Below the pieces are notes generated by a model that was given only the letters and a program-made list of their open reading frames with translations, made no database searches and had not been told where the DNA came from. A stretch of DNA of 17,357 nt from Luminiphilus sp. (GTDB lineage: Bacteria > Pseudomonadota > Gammaproteobacteria > Pseudomonadales > Halieaceae), in contig JAHEJH010000084.1 of assembly GCA_024638905.1 (NCBI GenBank), positions 1-17,357 on the forward strand, read 5' to 3'. Shown in pieces: positions 8,150-14,361 of the stretch (within the stretch, counting starts at the first letter, position 1; the number at the start of each line of letters is the position of its first letter). Position numbers and translations under genes: made by a program.

Positions 8150-8587
8150 GTGGAAAGAAAGAGCGTGTCAGCAGATTTAATTTTTCAGTTTCTTGGTGAG
8201 CAGTGGATTTTGGTGGCCGCGTTGGCGACGACGCTCACCATGCTCGTGCTCCATGAGACGCGCAAGGCGGGGCCAGCACTGTCGATCAACGAGGCGGTCC
8301 AGTTAGTGAATAGCGAAGGTGGCGTCTTTCTCGACATCCGAGAGGCAGCAGACTACGCGCGCGGTCACATAACGGACGCACTGCATATCCCGGCTACCGC
8401 ATTGGCCAATCGCGCCGACGAATTGGAACAATTCCGCGAAAAACCGGTGGTCGTGGTGTGTAAAATGGGCCAGTCAGCCGGTCCAGCGACCAAAACACTC
8501 CGGTCTCAGGGCTTCAGTCGGGCACAAAAGCTCTCTGGCGGCATGATGGAATGGGATGCACAAAAGCTTCCGGTCGTGACCCAGTGA
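8150..8587 (+). CDS. Membrane-anchored single-domain rhodanese (YibN-like)
   Basis: This is a 145-aa protein with one N-terminal transmembrane helix (about 19-34, WILVAALATTLTMLVL) and one rhodanese domain (about 45-140). The active-site Cys104 lies in VVVVCKMGQSAG, and the CH2A-like FLDIREAADYARGHI and the terminal LSGGMMEWDAQ are typical. Such proteins are inferred sulfur carriers or sulfurtransferases at the inner membrane; the substrate is unknown. The start is uncertain. GTG 8150 is used here, but GTG 8165 (SADLIFQFLGEQW) has a GGAAAG upstream and resembles the short N-termini of YibN homologues. Its TGA overlaps the grxC GTG by 4 nt. The same rhodanese-grx-secB order is conserved in Pseudomonas and enterics. 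Confidence 0.88.
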   Translation: MERKSVSADLIFQFLGEQWILVAALATTLTMLVLHETRKAGPALSINEAVQLVNSEGGVFLDIREAADYARGHITDALHIPATALANRADELEQFREKPVVVVCKMGQSAGPATKTLRSQGFSRAQKLSGGMMEWDAQKLPVVTQ

Positions 8588-8835
8588 GCGAGGTGGTGAT
8601 TTACACCACGCGGTGGTGCCCATTCTGCGTTCGGGCGAAAGCGCTGCTCGATCAAAAAGGGGTTTCGTATCAGGAAATCCCCGTAGATGGCGATCCCGCT
8701 ACACGACAGCAGATGGCCGAGCGGGCCGGGCAAACCTCGGTGCCGCAGATTTGGATTGGCGAACAACATATTGGTGGTTGCGATCAGTTGTATGGCCTTG
8801 AGCGCTCAGGCGGGCTGGACCCCCTGCTTGCGTAA
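8584..8835 (+). CDS. grxC: Glutaredoxin 3 (GrxC)
   Basis: This is a cytoplasmic dithiol glutaredoxin that reduces disulfides and glutathionylated proteins with glutathione. From GTG 8584 (MSEVVIYTTRWCPFC) it is 83 aa, the same length as E. coli Grx3. The active site is CPFC (residues 11-14). The glutathione-binding TSVPQIWI (cis-Pro) and GGCDQL motifs are present. An in-frame ATG at 8551 lies inside the rhodanese gene and would add 11 non-family residues, so the overlapping GTG is preferred. The overlap implies translational coupling to the rhodanese. Confidence 0.95.
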   Translation: MSEVVIYTTRWCPFCVRAKALLDQKGVSYQEIPVDGDPATRQQMAERAGQTSVPQIWIGEQHIGGCDQLYGLERSGGLDPLLA

Positions 8836-8879
8836 TTTCAAGGCAACCACCACAACTTTGATACAGAAGGAGAGCCAGC

Positions 8880-9398
8880 ATGGCTGAAGAAGGAACAGCA
8901 GCCGCTCAGGAAGCAGCCGCACAACAGCAATTTGTCACTCAGCGGATCTATACCAAGGATATTTCCTTCGAGTCTCCGATGACCCCCAACGTCTTTCGCC
9001 AGGAGTGGAAGCCGGCAGTGAATGTTGATCTCAACACCAAAAGCAGTCGGGTGGATGAGGAAGGCAATCATGAGGTGGTCTTAACCTTGACCATCACGGC
9101 TAAGCTAGAAGAACAGACCGCTTTCTTGGTCGAAGTGCAGCAGGCGGGTATTTTCTTTGTGGCGGGCATCGAGGGCGACGCGCTGCGGCAATTACTCTCG
9201 ACCGTCGCGCCAACGATTCTGTTCCCCTACGCTCGGGAGGCGGTCGACAACCTGGCGGTCAAAGGTGGCTTCCCTGCGCTGATGATCGCGCCGGTTAACT
9301 TCGACGCCCTGTTCCGTCAGGCGGTTGCGCAGCAGGCAGCTGAGGCGGGTGAAGGTGGTGAAAGTGCTGAGGCGGCCCCGGAGGGCGCTACTCACTGA
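8880..9398 (+). CDS. secB: Protein-export chaperone SecB
   Basis: SecB is a tetrameric cytoplasmic chaperone that keeps preproteins unfolded and hands them to SecA. The protein is 172 aa with a clear AAGGAGA motif about 7 nt before the ATG. Family motifs include FVTQRIYTKDISFESP, FRQEWKPAVNVDLNT, FLVEVQQAGIF, ILFPYAREAVDNL and GGFPALMIAPVNF. It is a little longer than E. coli SecB (155 aa) because of an Ala/Gln-rich N-terminal tail (about residues 3-17) and an acidic, Gly/Glu/Ala-rich C-terminal tail. Such tails are normally disordered, and SecB's C-terminus contacts SecA. It is the last gene of the rhodanese-grxC-secB operon and converges on ntrC. Confidence 0.97.
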   Translation: MAEEGTAAAQEAAAQQQFVTQRIYTKDISFESPMTPNVFRQEWKPAVNVDLNTKSSRVDEEGNHEVVLTLTITAKLEEQTAFLVEVQQAGIFFVAGIEGDALRQLLSTVAPTILFPYAREAVDNLAVKGGFPALMIAPVNFDALFRQAVAQQAAEAGEGGESAEAAPEGATH

Positions 9399-9403
9399 TT
9401 CTC

Positions 9404-9426
9404 CAGGCCACCGTTCAGGTGGCCTG
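9404..9426. terminator. Hairpin between convergent secB and ntrC
   Basis: CAGGCCACC (9404-9412) and GGTGGCCTG (9418-9426) form a perfect 9-bp stem with a 5-nt loop. It sits 5 bp after the secB stop and includes the last codons of ntrC, whose TGA (9417-9415) lies in the loop. There is no strong T-run on either side (plus strand continues TAAATCC). It is probably a bidirectional transcript-end structure, though not a canonical intrinsic terminator. Confidence 0.55.
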
Positions 9427-10827
9427 TAAATCCAGATCTTTAAGCTTGCGGGTGAGGGTGTTTCTCCCCCACCCCAGCAGCTCCGCGGCCTCGGCTTTGC
9501 GTCCGCCGGTGTGCCGAAGCGCCGCTTCAATCATGATCGATTCAAACAGCGGCAGCGCTTGACGCAGGACGTTGGATTGCCCCTCCGCCAATTGTTGGTT
9601 GGCCCAGCCAGCTAGCTGCTCGTGCCAACTCTCGGCCACACCCTCGGGCACCTCGCCGTGATGCTGCAGTAGCTCCGTCGGCAGGTCCGACCGCAATACC
9701 TCGCGTCCCGCTGCCATCACAGTGAGCCAGCGACAGGTGTTCTCAAGCTGCCTGACATTACCGGGCCAGGGCAATTGGGTCAGCACCTGAAGCGCGTCCT
9801 CCGACAGCGTCTTTGTTTCCACATCGAGCTCAGCGCTAGCGGCTGTCAAAAAGTGTGTGAGCAATCTCGGTATGTCCTCCCGGCGCTCAGAGAGTTGGGG
9901 GACATGGATGCGAATTACATTGAGCCGATGGAATAGATCTTCCCTAAACGCACCGGTTTCCACCAGTGATTCCAGCTTCTGGTGGGTCGCGGCGATGATC
10001 CGCACATCTGCCTTGATCGAGTCGACGCCGCCGACGCGGAAGAACTCACCGTCCTGCAGCACGCGCAATAAGCGGGTCTGGGTCGCAGCGGGCATGTCGC
10101 CGATTTCATCAAGGAACAAGGTGCCACCGCGCGCCTGCTCAAAGCGTCCCTCACGCCGACTGTTGGCGCCGGTAAACGCGCCCTTCTCGTGGCCGAAGAG
10201 TTCTGACTCCATCAGCTCCTGAGGGATCGCGGCCATATTCAGTGCTACGAATGCGTTGTCGGCACGGGGGCTATGACGGTGCAAGGCGCGGGCCACAAGC
10301 TCCTTACCAGTGCCAGACTCGCCATTGATCAGCACCGTGATGTGGCTTTGGGCAAGTCGGCCAATCGCACGGAATACCTCCTGCATGGCCGGCGCGTTGC
10401 CGATAATTTCTGCGGAGGGGTTACCGCCTTGGTCTTCATCGACCTGATCATGCTGAGTGCGCTGGGACTGGGCACGGGTGACAGTAGCGACCATCTCCTC
10501 GATATCAAACGGTTTTGGCAGGTACTCGAATGCGCCCTCCTCATAGGAGCTCACTGCGCTGTCGAGATCTGAGTGCGCCGTGGTGATAATGACGGGCAGG
10601 TCGGGCAACTGCGATTTGAGCTTGGCAAGCAGCGCAATGCCGTCCATGCCAGGCATGCGAATATCACTCACCACCACCATTGGCTCTTCGAGGGTCAGCG
10701 CGTCCAGCACCTCATCACCGGCCTCAAAGGCGCGGCAGTTGAGGCCGGCTCGGGACAAAGCCTTTTCCATTACCCATCGGATCGAGCTGTCATCGTCGAC
10801 GATCCATACCTGGTCAGTCATCGGCAT
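9415..10827 (-). CDS. ntrC: Nitrogen regulation response regulator NtrC (NR(I))
   Basis: This is a sigma-54-dependent activator phosphorylated by NtrB under nitrogen limitation. The protein is 470 aa. The receiver domain (about 5-120) has the acidic pocket DDD at 11-13, the phospho-acceptor Asp55 in VVSDIRMPGMDG and Lys105 in LPKPF. The AAA+ domain has Walker A GESGTGKE (169-176), the sigma-54-contacting GAFTGA loop (216-221), Walker B FLDE (238-241) and WPGNVRQLEN. The C-terminal Fis-type helix-turn-helix is GGRKAEAAELLGWGRNTLTR. ATG 10827 is preferred to 10821 because GGAG lies 7 nt upstream. It follows the ntrB stop by 1 nt, so it is co-transcribed and coupled. Probable binding sites are at 12512-12528 and 14237-14255. 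Confidence 0.97.
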   Translation of the reverse strand: MPMTDQVWIVDDDSSIRWVMEKALSRAGLNCRAFEAGDEVLDALTLEEPMVVVSDIRMPGMDGIALLAKLKSQLPDLPVIITTAHSDLDSAVSSYEEGAFEYLPKPFDIEEMVATVTRAQSQRTQHDQVDEDQGGNPSAEIIGNAPAMQEVFRAIGRLAQSHITVLINGESGTGKELVARALHRHSPRADNAFVALNMAAIPQELMESELFGHEKGAFTGANSRREGRFEQARGGTLFLDEIGDMPAATQTRLLRVLQDGEFFRVGGVDSIKADVRIIAATHQKLESLVETGAFREDLFHRLNVIRIHVPQLSERREDIPRLLTHFLTAASAELDVETKTLSEDALQVLTQLPWPGNVRQLENTCRWLTVMAAGREVLRSDLPTELLQHHGEVPEGVAESWHEQLAGWANQQLAEGQSNVLRQALPLFESIMIEAALRHTGGRKAEAAELLGWGRNTLTRKLKDLDLQAT

Positions 10828-10828
10828 C

Positions 10829-11896
10829 TCAGGTCTCCATGGGTAATAGCAGGGTGAAGCAGGTATCGCCGGGTGCGCTCTGCACCTGAATCAATCCACC
10901 GTGTTGGTTGGCAATCCGCTGTGCGATCGACAGCCCGAGCCCGGTTCCTTTGGCGTTGCCGGTGACCATCGGCAAAAACAACATCGGCAGCAGGTCATCG
11001 GGGACACCCGGGCCGTTGTCCGATATGTACAGTGCACACACCAGTTTGTGCCGGTTGCCGCCCACGGTGAACTGTCGATAAACCCGGGTTTTCAGCGTGA
11101 TCAAACCGCTATCCCCACAGGCCTGCCATGCATTGCGGACCAAATTCAGTACGGCCTGGGTGAGTTGCCCCGCATCGGCCAGAAAATCCGGCAGGCTGGG
11201 GTCGTAGTCACGCTCGATACTGAGCCCGCCTTTGGCTTCGGCTTCGATCAAATGCCGAACATGCTCCGTCACTTCGTGGATATTGGTCGGCTCTGATTCC
11301 AGACGCTCTTTGGGGCCCAGCATGCGGTCGACCAGCGTGCGCAGCCGATCGACCTCAGAGATGATAATGTCCGTGTATTCCTGCAGATTGGGGTTGGCGA
11401 GCTCGCCTGCTAGCAGCTGTGCGGCGCCTCTAATGCCGCCCAGCGGATTTTTCACTTCGTGCGCCACACCTTTCATGATTTCTTTCAGTGTGGCCTGTGC
11501 CTGCCATTCGCTCTCATCGCGGCTGATGGCCTGCAGTCGATCAATCATGGTCAACTCCACCAGCAGACATCGGGAGTCGACTTTCCCCGCAATGGGACTC
11601 AGCGTCAGATCGACGGTCCGTTCCTGCCCTGTTCGAGTGGTGAGCGGAATCGCGCGGCGCACCATGGGGTAGTTATCGGCCAGCGCCTGATGAAGGAGTG
11701 GATACCACTCATTGGATTCATCAAGTAGCGCTTCGAGAGGGCTGCCCAATGCACGATTGGCGGAGACTTCGAGCAGGTTCTCTGCCGACAGGTTCAGCTC
11801 GCGAATGTGCAAATTGGCGTCTAGCAGAATGACCCCCGTCGCCAGCAAATCAAGGTGGTAGTCGGCAGAGAGGTCCAACAAGGATTCAGCAGCCAT
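10829..11896 (-). CDS. ntrB: Nitrogen regulation sensor kinase/phosphatase NtrB (NR(II))
   Basis: NtrB is a soluble histidine kinase that phosphorylates NtrC and, with PII protein, dephosphorylates it. From ATG 11896 it is 355 aa. It has an N-terminal PAS domain (about 10-115), then the H-box GVAHEVKNPLGG with phospho-His146, the N-box around Asn255 in LVRNAWQA, the G1 box DNGPGVP (293-299) and the G2 box GTGLGLSIA (317-325). No transmembrane segment is present, as expected for NtrB. A GTG at 11899 directly precedes the ATG, but AGGT is better spaced for the ATG. It starts 4 nt after the DUF4124 gene's stop and abuts ntrC. Confidence 0.96.
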   Translation of the reverse strand: MAAESLLDLSADYHLDLLATGVILLDANLHIRELNLSAENLLEVSANRALGSPLEALLDESNEWYPLLHQALADNYPMVRRAIPLTTRTGQERTVDLTLSPIAGKVDSRCLLVELTMIDRLQAISRDESEWQAQATLKEIMKGVAHEVKNPLGGIRGAAQLLAGELANPNLQEYTDIIISEVDRLRTLVDRMLGPKERLESEPTNIHEVTEHVRHLIEAEAKGGLSIERDYDPSLPDFLADAGQLTQAVLNLVRNAWQACGDSGLITLKTRVYRQFTVGGNRHKLVCALYISDNGPGVPDDLLPMLFLPMVTGNAKGTGLGLSIAQRIANQHGGLIQVQSAPGDTCFTLLLPMET

Positions 11897-11900
11897 CACG

Positions 11901-12458
11901 TTACCTATTCACGATGGGTCGCATCACGAACACCGTGCTCGCGGCCGATGTGTCAACTGGTGCACCACTTTCATCGAGGCGCACCACTTGTAGTCGATGT
12001 TCGCCGCGATACACGTTGGTGAGCTGCCAATTGGCGGTTCGTTGCGGTGCTCCAACGGGTTCACCATCGAGCAGCAGCTGCAGCGTTTCGCTGGATGCCA
12101 GACGCGGACTCAACGCGGCTTGCACAGCAAAGTTGCCGGGCCCCATCGGAATGGTGGCGTTTTCGGCCGGCGTCACAATGCGCGTGTCGTAGCGAGTGGG
12201 CACCTCGACCTCGACTGAGGCGGGAGGGGTTCGCGTCGTCGCGGTGGGCTTGGCCGAGTTGGGCGTGTGGACGGGCTGCTCCTCAACGATGCTGTCGCTT
12301 GAGAGCGGCGGCGTGTCAGTGAAAGTGACGTTGCCATCCGTATCCGTGACTTTGTAAACAGGTTGCGCCATTAGGATGTGTGCAGGCGCTAGCCAGATGC
12401 CGGTCAACAACACCCAAAGAGGCCGCGAGGGGGCTGCGTTTCCTTGCTCCCGCTTCAT
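11901..12458 (-). CDS. Secreted DUF4124-domain protein, first gene of the ntrBC transcript
   Basis: This 185-aa protein has an N-terminal signal peptide (hydrophobic core LWVLLTGIWLAPAHIL, cleavage near LMA-QPV). A DUF4124 domain follows at once (VYKVTDTDGNVTFTDTPP). DUF4124 proteins are common exported proteins of unknown function in Proteobacteria. The middle (about 55-95) is a Pro/Thr-rich linker. The C-terminal half (about 95-180: VTPAENATIPMGPGNF, LLLDGEPVG, TNVYRGEHRLQVV) looks like a small beta-sandwich of Ig-like or carbohydrate-binding style, which is inference from pattern. No lipobox cysteine is seen, so the protein is probably free in the periplasm. The Shine-Dalgarno sequence is weak. 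A DUF4124 gene between glnA and ntrB is also found in pseudomonads. Function unknown. Confidence 0.9.
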   Translation of the reverse strand: MKREQGNAAPSRPLWVLLTGIWLAPAHILMAQPVYKVTDTDGNVTFTDTPPLSSDSIVEEQPVHTPNSAKPTATTRTPPASVEVEVPTRYDTRIVTPAENATIPMGPGNFAVQAALSPRLASSETLQLLLDGEPVGAPQRTANWQLTNVYRGEHRLQVVRLDESGAPVDTSAASTVFVMRPIVNR

Positions 12459-12511
12459 CGCCGGTGTATTGGGTTGTTAATCATTGATAAAGGCAAGACG
12501 ATCCCTTCCTG

Positions 12512-12528
12512 CGCACCAAATTGGTGCA
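12512..12528. promoter_or_regulatory. NtrC operator overlapping the ntrBC-operon promoter
   Basis: GCACCAAATTGGTGC at 12513-12527 is a perfect dyad with 7-bp arms centred on 12520. With flanks it matches the known NtrC site form TGCAC-N7-GTGCA at nine of ten conserved positions (CGCAC-N7-GTGCA). It spans about -7 to +10 of the predicted minus-strand promoter, a position expected to block RNA polymerase. This is the same logic known for glnL (ntrB) autoregulation in E. coli. Confidence 0.85.
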
Positions 12529-12557
12529 TTATAGCGTTCGCTGACGTCAGGAAACAA
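12528..12557 (-). promoter_or_regulatory. Sigma-70 promoter of the DUF4124-ntrB-ntrC operon
   Basis: On the minus strand TTGTTT (12557-12552) and a perfect TATAAT (12533-12528) are separated by 18 bp. The predicted start is an A near 12521, giving a leader of about 63 nt before the DUF4124 ATG at 12458. The -35 overlaps the tail of the glnA terminator, so the two elements are interlocked. The -10 is strong; the -35 matches only three of six positions. Confidence 0.7.
12541..12550. repeat. Perfect 10-bp palindrome in the promoter spacer
   Basis: CTGACGTCAG is fully self-complementary and lies between the -35 and -10 elements of the predicted ntrBC-operon promoter. No other gene or signal explains it. 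It may be a half-turn binding site for a second regulator, or chance. Confidence 0.5.
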
Positions 12558-12582
12558 AAGCCCGCGGCATGCGGGCTTTTGT
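12554..12582 (-). terminator. Intrinsic terminator downstream of glnA
   Basis: ACAAAAGCCCGC (12554-12565) and GCGGGCTTTTGT (12571-12582) form a perfect 12-bp stem with a 5-nt loop. The GC core is flanked by A and T runs, so read from the minus strand it ends in TTTTGTTTCC. It starts 27 bp after the glnA stop. It separates glnA from the DUF4124-ntrBC unit, so most ntrBC transcription must come from read-through or the promoter at 12528-12557. Confidence 0.92.
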
Positions 12583-12609
12583 GATCGGTCTTCGTCGGGA
12601 TAAGCCGAC

Positions 12610-14016
12610 TCAGACGGAGTAGTACATGTCGAATTCGACAGGGTGGGTGGTCATGTTCAAGCGCTCCACATCTTCGCGCTTGAGCTCGATGTAGGCATCG
12701 ATCATGTCTTCAGTGAAGACGCCGCCGGCGGTCAGGAATTCGCGGTCCGCCTCGAGTGCATCCAATGCCATTTCCAGGCTGGAGGCGACCGTCGGAATAT
12801 CCGCTGCTTCTTCTGCGGGCAGGTCGTAAAGATCCTTGTCCGCAGCATCGCCAGGGTGGATCTTGTTCTGAATGCCGTCAATGCCCGCCATCAGCATGGC
12901 TGCGAACGCCAGGTAAGGGTTGGCGGTCGGGTCAGGGAATCGGACCTCAACACGCTTGCCCTTCGGCGAAGGCTCGTAGGGAATACGAATCGACGCCGAT
13001 CGGTTGCGCGCGGAGTACGCGAGCATCACGGGAGCCTCAAAACCCGGCACCAAGCGCTTGTAGCTGTTGGTGGAGGCATTGGTGAAGGCGTTCAGCGCGC
13101 GCGCGTGCTTGATGATGCCGCCGATGTAGTAGAGAGCGGTATCGGACAAGCCTGAATAGCCGTCGCCAGCAAAGGCGTTATCACCGCCTTTGGCAATAGA
13201 CTGGTGAACGTGCATGCCGGAACCGTTGTCACCGACCAGAGGCTTGGGCATGAAGGTGGCGGTCTTGCCGTAGGCATGAGCGACGTTCAATACGCAGTAC
13301 TTCATGATCTGCACTTCGTCTGCCTTGGATACCAAGGTGTTGAACTTGACGCCGATCTCGCATTGGCCGGCAGTACCCACCTCATGATGGTGAACCTCAA
13401 CTTCGAGGCCCATCTGCTCCATCGCGGAACACATTGCCGCGCGAATATCATGCAGCGAGTCAACGGGGGGCACGGGGAAGTAGCCGCCTTTGACTCTAGG
13501 TCGGTGACCCGTATTGCCGTCTTCAAAGTCGAGGTTAGAGGACCAGGCTGCTTCCTCAGAGTTGATCGCGTAGCTGGCGCCACTCATGTCGGCATTCCAC
13601 TTCACGTCGTCAAATACAAAGAACTCGGGCTCGGGGCCAAAGAAAGCGGTGTCGCCTAAACCGGTTGACGCGAGATACGCCTCAGCCTTCTTGGCGATGC
13701 TGCGTGGATCGCGGTCATAGCCCTGCATGGTGGACGGCTCGACAATGTCGCAGCGCAGGATTACGGTCGGATCATCGGTGAAGGGGTCGAGAATGGCAGT
13801 GCTGTCGTCAGGCATGAGGATCATGTCCGACTCGTTGATGCCCTTCCATCCGGAAATAGACGAGCCGTCGAACATCTTGCCGCCCTCAAAGAAATCCTCG
13901 TCCACCACACCGGCAGGGATCGAGACATGCTGCTCCTTCCCCTTGGTATCGGTGAATCGCAGGTCCACCCAGCGAACATCGTTTTTGCTGATTAAATCGA
14001 GCGTGCGCTCTGACAT
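12610..14016 (-). CDS. glnA: Glutamine synthetase, type I (GlnA)
   Basis: GlnA makes glutamine from glutamate, ammonia and ATP as a cytoplasmic dodecamer; it is the main ammonia-assimilating enzyme. The protein is 468 aa, one less than E. coli GlnA. Signatures are the N-terminal FDGSSISGWKGINESDM (49-65), metal-binding FFGPEPEFF (125-133), the ATP-site KPLVGDNGSGMHVHQS (258-273), NRSASIRIP (338-346) and the adenylylation loop KDLYDLP with Tyr397 exactly where E. coli has it. The protein is therefore a GSI-beta enzyme under GlnE control. The ATG at 14016 has AGGAGA about 6 nt upstream. Expression is predicted from the sigma-54 promoter at 14107-14122 under NtrC. It is divergent from typA, as in E. 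coli. Confidence 0.98.
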   Translation of the reverse strand: MSERTLDLISKNDVRWVDLRFTDTKGKEQHVSIPAGVVDEDFFEGGKMFDGSSISGWKGINESDMILMPDDSTAILDPFTDDPTVILRCDIVEPSTMQGYDRDPRSIAKKAEAYLASTGLGDTAFFGPEPEFFVFDDVKWNADMSGASYAINSEEAAWSSNLDFEDGNTGHRPRVKGGYFPVPPVDSLHDIRAAMCSAMEQMGLEVEVHHHEVGTAGQCEIGVKFNTLVSKADEVQIMKYCVLNVAHAYGKTATFMPKPLVGDNGSGMHVHQSIAKGGDNAFAGDGYSGLSDTALYYIGGIIKHARALNAFTNASTNSYKRLVPGFEAPVMLAYSARNRSASIRIPYEPSPKGKRVEVRFPDPTANPYLAFAAMLMAGIDGIQNKIHPGDAADKDLYDLPAEEAADIPTVASSLEMALDALEADREFLTAGGVFTEDMIDAYIELKREDVERLNMTTHPVEFDMYYSV

Positions 14017-14106
14017 GTCGTTCTCCTTCAGTAGTCACTTCCCCAGCACTCACTGGGCGGTAAAAATTCAGAAAGTGCATGGGCACCGGCTGAGCCAATA
14101 AAATAG

Positions 14107-14122
14107 TGCAAGGTATGTGCCA
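14107..14122 (-). promoter_or_regulatory. Sigma-54 promoter of glnA
   Basis: On the minus strand the sequence reads TGGCACA-TACC-TTGCA, preceded by T. It matches the -24/-12 consensus TGGCACG-N4-TTGCA at all but one base, with the required 12-bp spacing between GG and GC. The predicted start is near 14096, giving a leader of about 80 nt, similar to E. coli glnAp2. Confidence 0.92.
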
Positions 14123-14206
14123 ATTTTGCGCCATGGGCCTATTGACCCTAAACCATTGTTTTCAATAGATAACTGGTGATAGCCGCCGGCAACGAGCAAA
14201 GTCGAA

Positions 14207-14223
14207 CGCACCATAATAGAACT
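14207..14223. promoter_or_regulatory. Degenerate second NtrC site upstream of glnA
   Basis: CGCAC-CATAATA-GAACT keeps one good half-site (GCACCA) and a poor second half. It is centred at 14215, about -119 from the predicted glnA start and 31 bp (three helical turns) from the strong site. This paired, in-phase spacing is like the two strong NtrC sites of E. coli glnA and is the main reason to call it. Confidence 0.45.
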
Positions 14224-14236
14224 TATTGCCCATTAA

Positions 14237-14255
14237 TTGCACCTAAATAGTGCAA
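14237..14255. promoter_or_regulatory. Strong NtrC binding site (glnA enhancer)
   Basis: TTGCAC-CTAAATA-GTGCAA is a perfect dyad with 6-bp arms, centred at 14246. It matches the NtrC form TGCAC-N7-GTGCA at every conserved base. It lies about -150 relative to the predicted glnA start, a normal enhancer position for a sigma-54 activator that acts by DNA looping. It is also about 107 bp upstream of the typA start. Confidence 0.85.
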
Positions 14256-14361
14256 AAACGGGTAGGCAGGGCCGGCGCAGGAAGTAAACCAGTTGGCCTG
14301 CGCTGGTGTACACTCCGCGCGCGCTGACGCACCCCCTTATATTTAATAGCTCGGAATGGTT

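Larger units (their letters stand above)
14017..14361. other. Divergent glnA-typA control region
   Basis: This 345-bp gap carries the glnA sigma-54 promoter and NtrC sites listed separately. The glnA leader (about 80 nt, 14017-14096) contains a small CCCAG/CTGGG hairpin (14042-14057) and a GTGC-ATGG-GCAC dyad (14075-14086), both weak. For typA I see no good sigma-70 promoter. TACACT (14309-14314) and TATATT (14338-14343) are possible -10 elements without a matching -35. No small ORF with a convincing start was found. Confidence 0.7.

Noticed and set aside
12643..13155. 170-aa and 151-aa plus-strand open frames opposite glnA
   Set aside because: They are antisense to highly conserved glnA codons and have no supported start or family.
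14160..14172. IHF-like sequence between the glnA promoter and the NtrC sites
   Set aside because: TTTCAATAGATAA has two mismatches to the conserved positions of the IHF consensus, and in an A/T-rich stretch this is not significant.
14123..14185. Possible sigma-70 promoter upstream of glnA (TTGAAA with TAGGGC at 17 bp)
   Set aside because: The -10 is too poor to support a second glnA promoter beside the excellent sigma-54 site.
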